DNA from: Kudoa neothunni
Lineage: Eukaryota; Cnidaria
Length of the DNA: 64,000 nucleotides
NCBI GenBank assembly: GCA_964304625.1
Contig: OZ199838.1
Location: 3,472,001 to 3,536,000 of the forward strand
Reading direction: 5' to 3'
In this document: positions 12,960 through 23,965 of the stretch, one piece after another
Numbering within the stretch: position 1 is the first letter of the stretch
How the letters are laid out: the number at the start of each line of letters is the position of its first letter
Position numbers and translations under genes: made by a program
The notes under the pieces: model-generated
Databases searched by the model: none
Told to the model about the DNA's origin: nothing
Seen by the model: the letters and a program-made list of their open reading frames with translations, nothing else

Positions 12960-13107
12960 ATTGAATTTCCTGGAATCTTCTATGTTAAATTATTTCTAAT
13001 TTATCGTCATCTCTCTTAGGGGTCAAAAATAATTAACTACATTCAAATTTCCACCCACTTGATCTGAATATTACAATGCGCGCCAATAGCCAACTTCGAT
13101 CGAAAAT
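12960..13107. mobile_element. MITE of the TGGCTATTGG family, partial copy E
   Basis: The right half of the family is recognisable: the core GGGGTCAAAAATAATTAACT at about 13020-13040 and the terminal CGCGCCAATAGCCAACTTCG near 13080-13100. The left terminus is not clear. It abuts the minisatellite that follows. Confidence 0.55.
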
Positions 13108-13121
13108 ACCCTCGCGCGAAT

Positions 13122-13450
13122 TAATAAAAGTAAAACTCAGTTCTCGTCAATTTAATTACAATAAATAAAAGTAAAATTTAGTTCTCGTCTATTTAATTAC
13201 AATAAATAAAAGTAAAATTTAGTTCTCGTCTATTTAATTACAATAAATAAAAGTAAAACTCAGTTCTCGTCTATTTAATTACAATAAATAAAAGTAAAAC
13301 TCAGTTCTCGTCTATTTAATTACAATAAATAAAAGTAAAACTCAGTTCTCGTCTATTTAATTACAATAAATAAAAGTAAAATTTAGTTCTCGTCTATTTA
13401 ATTACAATCAATAAAAATAAAATTTAGTTCTCGTCTGTTTAATTACTACC
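13122..13450. repeat. Minisatellite, 41-bp unit, 8 copies
   Basis: Eight tandem copies of a 41-bp unit containing AAAAGTAAAACTCAGTTCTC and CGTCTATTTAATTACAAT. Copies differ mainly at CTCAG versus TTTAG; the last copies are more diverged. The array lies between a MITE and the 3' end of the eIF4B-like gene. Confidence 0.92.
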
Positions 13451-13621
13451 AATAAAAATATAATCTTAATAAAGCATAATTCAACATGCGTAAAATCAAC
13501 TCCATAATAAACCAATAAAAAACATAATCTAATATCGGTACGTCTAAATTTTATCAAGAGAGCAAAATTACAAGATACTCAGCCAAGAGACATCTTACAA
13601 TAAGGTCTAAACGCAATTGGC

Positions 13622-15381
13622 CTATAAATTAGAATTCTTTAGCCAAACACCATTCTCGTCCTGTAAAATAGAATCTTCTTGGGGTTTAAATCTTGGTTCT
13701 AGATCCATCAGTTTAGCAAAAAATCGTAAATGAAAAGGAAGCGAGAAAAAAGTACTTTGATGGAAACCACGAGGATTGCCTGAATTTGGTCTAAATCTTC
13801 CGCCACTACTTGGGGATTCTTTAAATCTTGAAACTTCACCACCATCGTTCCTTGTTTGACCTTGGGTGGTTGTAATTTTCATAATACTTTGGAAATCGAG
13901 TTTCTTCTCATTCCAACTGGCCGAAAAGAGATCGTTTTGTTCAGGATTACCAGGATATCGCCTAGGTTTGGATTGCTGAGAGGAATGTTTGCTAGGTGGT
14001 CGATTGGGGACGACTTTTTTTTTGAAATCCTGTCTCGCAGATATCCAATCGTCAGGAGCGTCGGAATCATTAAAAGATGGTCTGCTGTTGGTAGTGGTTG
14101 TATGTTTCTCATGTAGAAATTCCTGCCTCGCGCTTTTCCAATCACTTGGTAAATCGTTTTCAGGTTGTCTATCCCTTCTGCCGGCGGCTGGATGTGGCAT
14201 TCTTTGGCGAGATTCGGCATTCCTTGAAGATTGGAAATCTTCTCTGCCTGATCTCCAATCGCCATCGACTAAATAAAAGTATAAAGTTTCTAACAACCGT
14301 CAACTCGAAAACAAGCTATATGTATATTTGAATTACATCCTTGATCGCAATGGAAATTTCCAGTGTCGAATCTGTTGTGGCGTTGAGGTGCTACAGGACA
14401 ATAGAAACTTGACGATAATTTTAAATTGAGAAAGTTACTTCCAGATGTGTTGGATCGTTGGTTGACATATGTGTTTCTGGCAGCATTCCAATCGCCGATA
14501 TCGTCAACTACAATCATCATTATCAGAATTTGTTGGTGACTAATCTACCGCCGCCATTATTCATCATTTTTTGATAACGATTTATGTTTCTACATACATA
14601 AACCTATTAACATCATTGGTAAGCGAATCAAATGAGATAACTGTTGTTTGGAGTTGCCAATGTAGCTGCTACGTTCGCCGTCTAACAAAAATTCCATTTC
14701 AAACACACTTACACTAAACAATGCATGTACATTTGTAGCCAGGTTTAATTATCTCGACCACAATTTCTCGATTATTCATTCGCTATTTGGTCAACATATA
14801 AGATCCATTACAAACAACCACAAACAAAAATTACAGTTCCATCCTTTTGAAGAGCTTTCTTCAAATCTTCTTCATTGCTTACAGTGAATATACACTCGCC
14901 TCGACGATGGCCACCACCGCCCATGCTACTGAAATCATTCGATTGTCTGTTTTGGGACTGCAACGTTGAACAATTGAATTTACAGTTATAAACACGTTGA
15001 GAAACTTACTTGAAGTGATATTTCACCGAAATATTCAATAACGTCATCCAATGTAGCATCATAGTTGACATTTTTCACAATAATGGTGAATGGGGGTCCT
15101 CTGTTAAGAATTTCTGGATCAATTACTTGCTCAAAATGAGCTTTAGGTCCTAGTGGTACATTTCCCACGTCGATCACTTTGGTATCGCCACTCTCTGTTA
15201 TAACCTCGATCACATTTCTCTGCTCGATACCTTGATCTTGAAGAAAATCACCAAGCTCTTGTGTCTTGGTGTCTAGACGTTTGCTTTTGTTTTTTAACTT
15301 TTTAGATTCTAAATAAACCATAATCAACAATATAATGCAAGTGAAAGACGCACCCTTCTTAGCCATAGTATCGTTCAGCAC
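13622..15381 (-). CDS. EIF4B: eIF4B-like translation initiation factor with DWxxxRxxF repeats (about 427 aa)
   Basis: Ten exons splice in frame: 15354-15381, 15010-15308, 14835-14957, 14731-14782, 14642-14681, 14549-14589, 14439-14507, 14337-14390, 13768-14268 and 13622-13698; introns are 40-70 bp. The N-terminus has the eIF4B-type Lys-rich start followed by ELGDFLQDQG, then LNRGPPFTIIVKNVNYDA opening an RRM completed by RRGECIFTVSNEEDLKKAL and NNREIVVEIIKPGYK. The C-terminal half carries about five spaced copies of a short motif: GDWNAARNTY, GDWRSGREDF, SDWKSARQEF, DDWISARQDF and the degenerate ASWNEKKLDF. eIF4B stimulates the helicase eIF4A and binds RNA; animal and yeast members carry arginine-rich repeats after the RRM. 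Identification rests on the N-terminal motif plus domain order; another RRM protein is possible. Human eIF4B is longer (611 aa). The last junction (13698/13768) is plausible rather than proven. Confidence 0.68.
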
Positions 15382-16382
15382 ACGCTCATGCGTAGAACGC
15401 TATTTCAATGTGGTTGATTTTGGAGTTACTGACACGTTTATTTTGTTATTCTATGAATTTTTCCTATTTTTTCAGACACAATATCTGTAAAATAGGCATT
15501 ATATAGTGTTATAAGTCTCATTTCCGCCAGAATCTATTAAAGCCTTCAAATATCTAATTAGTCCTTATTAGCAATCAATGCTTAAGAAGATTCTAATGTA
15601 ATTTAACTAAAAGTCAAATCAAAATAAATGAAAATTTATGGGTTGTTTGAAAAGCATACAACGATAACACCTGTTCAAGCAATGTTTAAATCGCCCTTTT
15701 TATTAATTCCAAAAATATTAAAAAGTTGACAATTAATTTCCATTATAATATTACATAGAATTAATATAATGGGTTAGTAAGGCTTGAAGAATGTGAAATG
15801 GAACCTCAACATTCTGATTTACGATTTTGATCGATAATACTTCGAAATTAGAGAATTAACGATTTAGTTGATTCATCGCATTACAGGTAGGACTAAATTG
15901 TCGTGAGGACGTTTAATTTCAATATTCTACGTGGTTCAAATTGTTAGATATCACTGTACCAAATTAGCTACAACGCTAACTAATAAACAGATTCACGTTC
16001 GTAATATGACGAGCCATATCGCTTGTCCTCGGCATATTCGTGATAGACTCGTCGATTTACATTCGTGGACCAGCCATACGTACACTAATTATTTTACATA
16101 TTAAAAGTTGCACCAATATTTTAGATAATTTTAAAAATTATAAAATGTTATAATTTCGTGCGTTAAATAATTTATAAGCGTTGTTACTACGAATAATTGA
16201 ACAATAAACAGTCACTTTAGGATCGATTGTGCATATCTTTTTGCTTCGACCTCCGACCGCGTAATAAAATTAAACGTGCCCCTTATTTTTTCTACCTAAC
16301 TTAAAGAATTAGTAAATTTTCGTGGTTATATTAATGTGACAGATGTTTAAAAATGAAGGATAAACATAGACACACGTTGTAG

Positions 16383-16414
<32 letters not shown>

Positions 16415-16422
16415 GGGAGGTA
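15382..16422. other. Intergenic upstream of the eIF4B-like gene
   Basis: No gene is supported. A minus-strand patch at about 15985-16060 reads RVYHEYAEDKRYGSSYYERE before a stop and looks coding, but I found no partner exon. A (TA)n tract at 16383-16406 immediately precedes the Tigger insertion. Confidence 0.35.
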
Positions 16423-18358
16423 ACTGGTTTCACGCATTTCTTCGGGGACCGGGAAAAAATTCGTAAAACTCGCCATGCCCGTTTCTACATACTTTATGCG
16501 CGCGCATGGCAATTTATATTCCAGTGCTACTTATTCATTCAAAAAATTCTTTATTATTCAATACCGGAATATTGATTTAATATGTTAAAAATGAATAATC
16601 GATTAAATTATATACGAGAATAATAGATTGTTATTTTAGTTAGTTTCATATTGTTTGAAAGAATGTTTTGTATCGACTCTTCTGCTGCATTAAAAATAAT
16701 ATTTGGATTATTATCATACACCTTAGAAACGATTTTAATTCTCTCAAATATTCTAAAGCAGTTTTTCATGTAATAATTTTGTTTCTAAGGAATTCTTTAC
16801 TGTTTGTTCCACCCATGTCAGATTGTGATTGTTCTGGGCCATCAGCGTTAAAATTTTAAATATTTAACTAAAAAAAAAGTGTTAAATATCTTAATGGTGT
16901 GTAGTATTTGATCACTTCGGTTATTTCATTCGCGATCAAATCATCAGCAACTTTTTCACTATTTTCGACCAATAAATCCGCCTGAGTTGAGAGAGAGAGA
17001 GAGCTTAACGAGGAAAATACTGATTTTAAGAAATAATTTGTGATTGTATCTTTAGAAACGCTCTCCCAGGCAGTTTTAATTAAGCCCACTGCTTTTAAAA
17101 TGTTCGGAGGGGTTAGCTCTACTCCCATTGCAGCACAAGAAATTAATCGTTCTATCATCGACTTTTTGTAGCATGATTTAAAGGAATGGATGACGCCCTG
17201 ATCTAGCGGCTGCGAAACGCTAGTGGTGTTTTGGGGCAAAAATATTAATTTTACGTTGGAAAAATCTTTTTGAAAATGGGAGATCGAGTTGTCTAAAAAA
17301 ATTAAAACTTTGTTGTCTTTTTTAATAAATTTATCAATAATTTTTTAAATGTATCTCAAAAAACTATCTCGAGTCATCCAAACCTTTTTGTTGGACTCGA
17401 ATAAAAGCGGAAACTTCTTAATATTCTTGAAGTAACGTGATTTTTATTCGGTCCGATTACCAATGGATCTAACTTTTCTCCGCTTAACGAAACTCCTAAT
17501 AAAATAGTCAAACGTTTTTTTGATTTTTTAGTCCCTCTTGTATTGTTCTCGGATGAATGTACATAACTGTTACCTTAAAAACTATTACAAAATAAATTGA
17601 GAAGTATTTACCACGCTGTTGTTGATATAGAAAACCCGTCTTATCATTGTTGTAGATGCAATCCTCTGAATATCCATCATAAAGCGCTCCACTTTTACAC
17701 ATCCATTCTACTGTAGTTTCGGGACCAACGTCGCCAGATCCGCCGTGATAATTAATCTTTTTAATATTATATCTTTTTTTAAAGCAACGAAACCATCCAT
17801 GCGTTGCAGTTGATGGCAAATTTTTACGATTAGCAAACTCATTTCTTTTATCTATGATATTCGCGGCGCTTAACTCGATCTTTTTGCTTCTTGTGAGACA
17901 AATCCAATCGTACACCTCTTGATCGATATCATTATTCAAATATTTTCTGTTTTTAAAAAGTAGATATCCTTCATAAATTTTCAAAATGTTTTCTCTCATT
18001 TTTAAAATTTCTTTGAGAGTCGTAATTGAGGATAATTTAAAATGTTTGGTGGTAACGGCTTTCGCACTTTTGGGCAGTAAACTATCATAATATTTAATTG
18101 TATTATATGTTTATGTTAAAGTTCGAATTCATTATGCTTTTCTGGCCATTAAAATAAAAAACAAAAAAATTATCAACAAACTCAGCTCCAAATAAGTGCA
18201 TGAAACGGTCAATCACGTGTCAGTTATGTACGTTATTTTCCAACTTTGCAACTTTATTTTTCAATAAAAACCGAAAAAATTGTTTATAACAAATTATTAT
18301 TGAATCAATATTTCATCACTTAGTGAAAATAAGGTTTTAAAAAGTGCGTGAAACCAGT
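16423..18358 (-). mobile_element. Tigger/pogo-type DNA transposon, 1.94 kb, broken
   Basis: The inverted ends ACTGGTTTCACGCA (left) and TGCGTGAAACCAGT (right) are flanked by TA on both sides (16421-16422 and 18359-18360), the target duplication of the Tc1/mariner-pogo group. The interior encodes a pogo-type transposase on the minus strand. The left flank is a (TA)n tract, and the right flank runs straight into a (CTAC)n array. A shorter, more diverged relative lies at 43268-43964. Confidence 0.88.
16868..18075 (-). pseudogene. Tigger/pogo transposase, disrupted
   Basis: The N-terminal reading (from about 18075) has a psq-like helix-turn-helix, HFKLSSITTLKEILKMRENI. A CENP-B-type second HTH follows (WICLTRSKKIELSAANIIDK, then THGWFRCFKKRYNIKKINY). 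The DDE catalytic core gives YNNDKTGFLYQ (first Asp), KKRLTILLGVSLSGEKLDPL, VLIFLDNSISHF (second Asp) and LPQNTTSVSQPLDQGVIHSF (third Asp). The frame changes near 17430 and there is an in-frame TAA at about 17345, so the gene is not functional as it stands. The three acidic residues are all still visible, so decay is recent relative to other elements here. Confidence 0.88.
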
Positions 18359-18360
18359 TA

Positions 18361-18397
18361 CCTACCTACCTACCTACCTACCTACATACCTACCTAC
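18361..18397. repeat. (CTAC)n microsatellite
   Basis: About nine CCTA/CTAC units with one CATA variant, abutting the right end of the Tigger element. Confidence 0.95.
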
Positions 18398-19851
18398 TGT
18401 ATTCGTGAGTTTTAATACGAATATTATTAATAATTATTATAATTTAAATAAGAAACAGATTAGTACATGGAATTGAAGAGAATTGGATGATACTAAATTT
18501 AACCAAAAGAATGTTTCTAATTGTTTAGTTAATTTCACAACGTGGGTCAAATTAAAATTTACTCACGAAAATCTAAAAATTAAATCATTTATTCGCATTA
18601 TTACAGTTGTAAGTTGCTAAACCCTTTAATGGATATGGGGCAGAAAATTATCACAATGAGATTTCGTTTATCCAACAGTTCATTATTTACAATTTCAAAC
18701 TTTCAATTACTACTTGAATTCCTTTAAAATAATATTATTTACAATTTAAAATAAAATAAAAATTTGTAACTACGATATTGGAGGAAATATACATTTTTCT
18801 TTTGTAAAATTAAAGAAGAAATAATCTGTACTAGTGTTTAAATTATTCCAATATTAATTAGAATTCTTGTAATTAAAAAAAAGTCGTTTTCATGTGTTGA
18901 TTTTTAAGTGGAAGGAGCAAAAATAAAACCCATTGCATTTTAACGTAATTTTTGTGCATGTATACTTGAGTTAAACCGATTAAATATAAATTTTGTAATT
19001 ATTGATTTTAATTAGTAATTATTAAAACAGGATTTTTAATCCCCGGAGAAAAAAGGTACGCTTAAATGTTATTTTTTAAATGACCGAATAGAGGGCCTAT
19101 AGTTAAAGGTGTTAATCCGTTGGGTAGTGTTAGAAATCAATTCTTAAATTACATTAAATAACTTTAGTCACCATAATAGTTCATCATATTTACTGATTCG
19201 ATTTCATTTAATTTTTTAACCAATATAAAAATCAATTAATAAATTTTTAATGCTTTACGAATAATTGTGTAAGTATTTTTTAAAATTTAAAAATATTGCG
19301 TTTAGAATCTCACTATAAATATAATTGATTAAATTCATACAATGGAGAGGTCAATAATTAATTTCAGAACATTGAAAGAAAATATGTCACATAATAACAA
19401 TTCTCTGGTCCTAATTTAAAATTATTCTAATTTATGAGGGTATTGATCTAAATAGCAGAAACTTGGATTGCAGATTCATGATTTTCATAACCTTTATTAA
19501 CTCATTTGAATGGAATAGAATTTCAAAAATCCATTGGGAATTTAACAAAAAACATCCGGAGAAAGTTGTGAAAGCTTCCTTTTCACTATTTGTTAGGTTA
19601 TCGAGGTAGGCTCGATTTTGGCAGAACAAGTTTTAAGTACAAATCATACCCAATAAACCCCTAGACGCATTAATTTAGTCCTCTTTTAGCGCACATATTT
19701 GATCGGATTCTACTAAGTCAACGACAGAAAACATAAAAGTGAGTGAGGCATTACAAATGCTGTTTTAACACATTGCGATAGGTTTTTCATAATCCCACTA
19801 TCACCATCTGGCTTGAGTAAGGAGGATTTTTTTTCTTACCTCATAAATCAA
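18398..19851. other. Intergenic, AT-rich
   Basis: No gene is seen. The minus-strand frame at 19432-19629 has no motif. The last 150 bp form the 5' flank of the Vav-like gene; the reading frame is already open upstream of the chosen ATG at 19852. Confidence 0.4.
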
Positions 19852-22800
19852 ATGAGTTCGCACAAAAAATTACTTTTCCGATGGATATGCGATTTAAATA
19901 TTTTGGACGTCGAGCTAATGAACACTCAAATGCATATATCGGCAATAGATGGTGTGAGACAGATGGATGAAGAACAACTTGATGCGATTCTCATACAATT
20001 ATTAGCGAATGGATCTGTGGTTTGTTGCATCTTAAATAGACTACATCCACAACCAATTATTGATAAAATATTTAATACAATATCAAAGTTGGATTCTGTG
20101 AAAAACTTTGAGGTGTTTTTTCGCATATGCCACACACATTTTGGCATCGAAGACAAGGAGTATTTGTCGGAAGGAGGGTCGCTCTTTGAACATTTCTATC
20201 TGGATAATATGGCTGATGTCTTGATGCAAATTAGAAACAAATGCAGTGCTATTAACTCGCCAAATTGTTATATGTAATTTTTGTATCCATTTATTTTGGT
20301 TAATAATATTGATAACAACTTGTATCTCAATAGAGTAACTCAAAATAATTGCTCAATTAGAAAACCAATAAACACTCAAAAAAGCCACGATTTGTTCCAG
20401 CAAGAAATAACATTCTGCCCTCCGCTGACTGCGTTAACCGACCAATGCTTGAATCAAATTATATATGAAAGACTTATCCAACCAATAAATGGAGGAAATC
20501 TTCTCCACATTCTTCATGAGATATTCACAACCGAAAAAAGCTACTTAGATGCACTAACATTACTCACGAATGTAACGCTTTGTGGTTTTATTAATTGGAA
20601 GTCAGTTGGGGTAGGTTGAATGTGGATTGAAAGATGTTATTGATGAAGAATCTCGAACTATCATCTTCAAATATATAAAAGTTCTCTCTTGATATCTTCG
20701 GCTTCAATTAAATAATAATTAGAGTTTACATTCTATTCACAACAAAATATTCCATTTATTTCGAGACGAAGTTAGAAAAACCATCCCCAGTTACAGTCGA
20801 GCCATTTTGACTTATGTACTTAATGATTTAATTTGAAAATCATAATTTCAACGAGGAATAAAATTATAATATGTTATTTGAGTATTTTTAATGTTTAAAA
20901 CTTTTTTATATATAGTCCGAAGAATTTGTTATCTACGCTGAATACTGTATTAACCTGAATCAATCAAGAAATCAGGTATTCTTTTTATTTATTTATTTAT
21001 TTAATTCATGAAATAAATTATATATAACTATAGATCAATAAGTTAAGTCAAAATAAAGTGTTTAATGAAACCATTCAAGTATCAAATTAATTCTCATCAA
21101 ATAACATTAATGAATAGTACCATCTGAGGAGATTGAGCGATTCGAAAGTTGATTTAAAGTCGTATATAACATTACCGTTTCAACGAATTTTCCATTATAA
21201 ATTGCTTTTCAATGTATAAACAATATGTAGTGGAAAAAATATTACGATTAATTTTACTAAAGAGACTAAAGAATGCAATTGACGGTGACCTTATTAAAGA
21301 GAGTCAAATTAAAGAAATTCAGCAGGTCAATGAATTTTTAGAAGTAAACTTAACGTTATGACTTACTTATTGTTACATATTTTATGTAGGATTTGACAGA
21401 ATTTATAAACGAAGTAAAAAAAGACTCAGAGAGCACAGAAAAATTGATTCTTCTTTCGCATATCGATCCATTAATCAGCGATTGGAACCAAACTCTTGAT
21501 TATGGACGATTTTTATTTGATAGTAAAGTTTGGATACAGTTCTCAACTGATAGAATTAATATGTAATTCTAAATGTGGATTCTGATTTTTGTAATAACTT
21601 TTATGAAGAATTCCCTGCCACATATTCCTATTCGATATGATCCTCAAAGTTTGTAAACTTAACCAAAATAGAAACTACTTTAACTTTGATATCAATATTC
21701 AGTCTTACGATTTTACTAAAATCATTGAGAATGTAATTATTATTTTAATAATATTTGGTAATCGTTTGAGACATTCAGGATAACTCCTACATTTGGAATA
21801 TCACCTCTAAAACTGACTCAAGTATTATCAGTAATGAAATTTAATTTAATTTATTTTAATTAGGCAAACCATCATTTAAGATTATTTTTGAAAATTTTGA
21901 ATCTCATTTCAGTTGGAACGATCATATTGAGAATATTATGTAATCGCTAGATAATAGTGAGGAACGATTGATAATTTCTGCTGCAAATATAGGAATCGTG
22001 AACTTAAGCTTTCCAATTATAGTATGATTATTATGATGAGTAGATAAAATTATTTGTACAAGGTAACCATAATCTTCGACTTTCACACTTTAAACTGGGA
22101 ACCAGATGTGCGTTTTGTAAAAAGTTATTAAAGTAAATGACTTTTTTTGTCTTGTTTGATATTTATAATGGGGAATTGCAACTATAGAGGACTGTACAAT
22201 CAAGGTTTTCATTGTGAAAGTAGTTTCGAAATAAAATATTTAATCATGTGAATTAGAATGTGAAATTATAATGGATGAAAATTGCATTGATTTGCTTGTG
22301 GATAAATGTCCTATTTATGAATTTCCCCCGAGCTATACTCAATCATTAGATGAGACATTGATCTCAGGAATAAACTCTATGAAAATATCAAAGTATCTCT
22401 ATAGTTATGAACATTTTCATGAATATGCTAAATTCAACCTTTTGTGACGTAATAATAGTGATTCAGGGATTACAAAGCAACATTGGTATTTTTATGTGTA
22501 TTTGGAGTTATACAATATGTGAAGGTTCATGGATTCTCTCGATAAAGACACCGCCAAACAACTACTTATGAACTGCCCTGACGGATCCTTTTTAGTGAGG
22601 AATTCTACAGTTTTGAACGCCAAATCACCTTTTGTGCTTGTTTATGTGTATGTAAAATAGATATTCGTTAGTTCTATCTGTAAGTAGACACGAACAACAC
22701 GTCAAACAGGTCAAAATTTCCTTTGATGGAATTTATTATTTTTTGTCCCCTCTAAAACGTTTCAGATCCATAAATGTAAGGGTGTGAATGGTTGTCTATT

Positions 22801-23965
22801 ATTAATTTAATTTTATTGATCTCAAGGACCTAATAAGTTTTTATAGCAAAAATTCCTTGGTTTCTGCTGTACCTAGCAGCGATATAGTACTAAATACACC
22901 CTTGTCTGCTGGTAATTAAATTAGTAGATAATAATTATTTTCAATAATGTTGTTATAGATAATTCAAATTCTTCTCCTTTATATATATCTCGAATAGATT
23001 CGTTTAATGAAGCAGCTTCTAAGGAGAATTCTATACCCCAAGCTCTCAATATAGAACCATACAACCAAAAGTTCTAAATATACTAGTGAAAATTTTTAAA
23101 AAATTTTAGTCTAAGAAGTTTATTTGCAAACGCTATGAAATTAAACGAAAAATATCTAGATCCACATTGGTATACTGCTGATATTATATATCATCATAAA
23201 ATAATATTTATTTCAAATTTAGGTATTTAGAAGGCTGTGATGAAGAAGTCGCAGCAAAAATTTTACAGAACAAACCTGAAGGAACTTATCTGATTGGAAA
23301 TCTATTTATAAATCCCCAAATTGTTCCTTTCAAATTATTCTATGTGTAAAAATAAAGAATAGTCATTAAAAATTAAATAAACTTAGGGATAATCATCAAG
23401 TCAAATCGTTAAATATATATTTCGATGAAGACCAATTTTATTTAGTCACCTTCAATTCGTTCAACAATCTCAAAGTATATTTTAGTCTTTTCCTATTAAA
23501 AAAATAGCTTCTAGATATTGATCAATTATTACACTCATGTATCTCTAAACGAAGTCACCAACGATAGTGACCTTACTCTTACACAGCCAGGACTTGGATG
23601 TATTGTGTAATTTCTAGGGAAGATTTATAACTTTAAATAGTTTTATATGAAATTTACGCTTTGGCTGATCGTCACGCGTCACAAAGCACAGATATTCCTT
23701 TCAAAGTATTAAATACTTTTGTTAATGCATGGTTCGTATATTGCGGGAAACGCTTTTGTTCCAATAGAGAGGAGAAAAGTTTTACGTGTGCAACGAAATC
23801 GGAAATCGTCTGCTTGTTAAATCACAAGAAAATAACGTAGGTTTATTTCCAATATGTTTTTGGGTTGTATGTTTTTTTAGTTTGGATTTGTACATCGGAG
23901 ATTCTTTCGAACACCTTTCGATTTTTTATGAAACATTAAAACCTTTTATATTTTTTGACATGTGA
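19852..23965 (+). CDS. VAV: Vav-family Rho GEF with tandem SH2 domains
   Basis: About 20 exons with short GT-AG introns. Exon 1 (19852-20273) is a Vav-type CH domain (LANGSVVCCILNRLHPQPII, SVKNFEVFFRICHTHFGIED). Exons from 20334, 20615-20680, 20723-20815, 20916-20975 and onward give the DH domain: FTTEKSYLDALTLLTN, SLHSIHNKIFHLF, SEEFVIYAEYCINLNQSRNQ, YITLPFQRIFHYKLLFN, LTEFINEVKKDSES. A PH domain follows (ending KPSFKIIFENFESHFSWNDH), then a C1 zinc finger (NHNLRLSHFKLGTRCAFC, GLYNQGFHCEKC). After a PPSY-containing linker comes an SH2 (HWYFYVFMDSLDKDTAKQLL, DGSFLVRNS), then a second SH2 (HWYLEGCDEEVAAKILQNKP, GTYLIGN) and a divergent SH3 (VLYEIYALADRH, then NNVGLFP). Vav proteins activate Rac/Rho after tyrosine phosphorylation. 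Oddities: no clear N-terminal SH3, a C1 ligand His replaced by Asp, and the second SH2 lacking its FLVR arginine. The exact 3' end (23934-23965) is uncertain. Confidence 0.85.
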
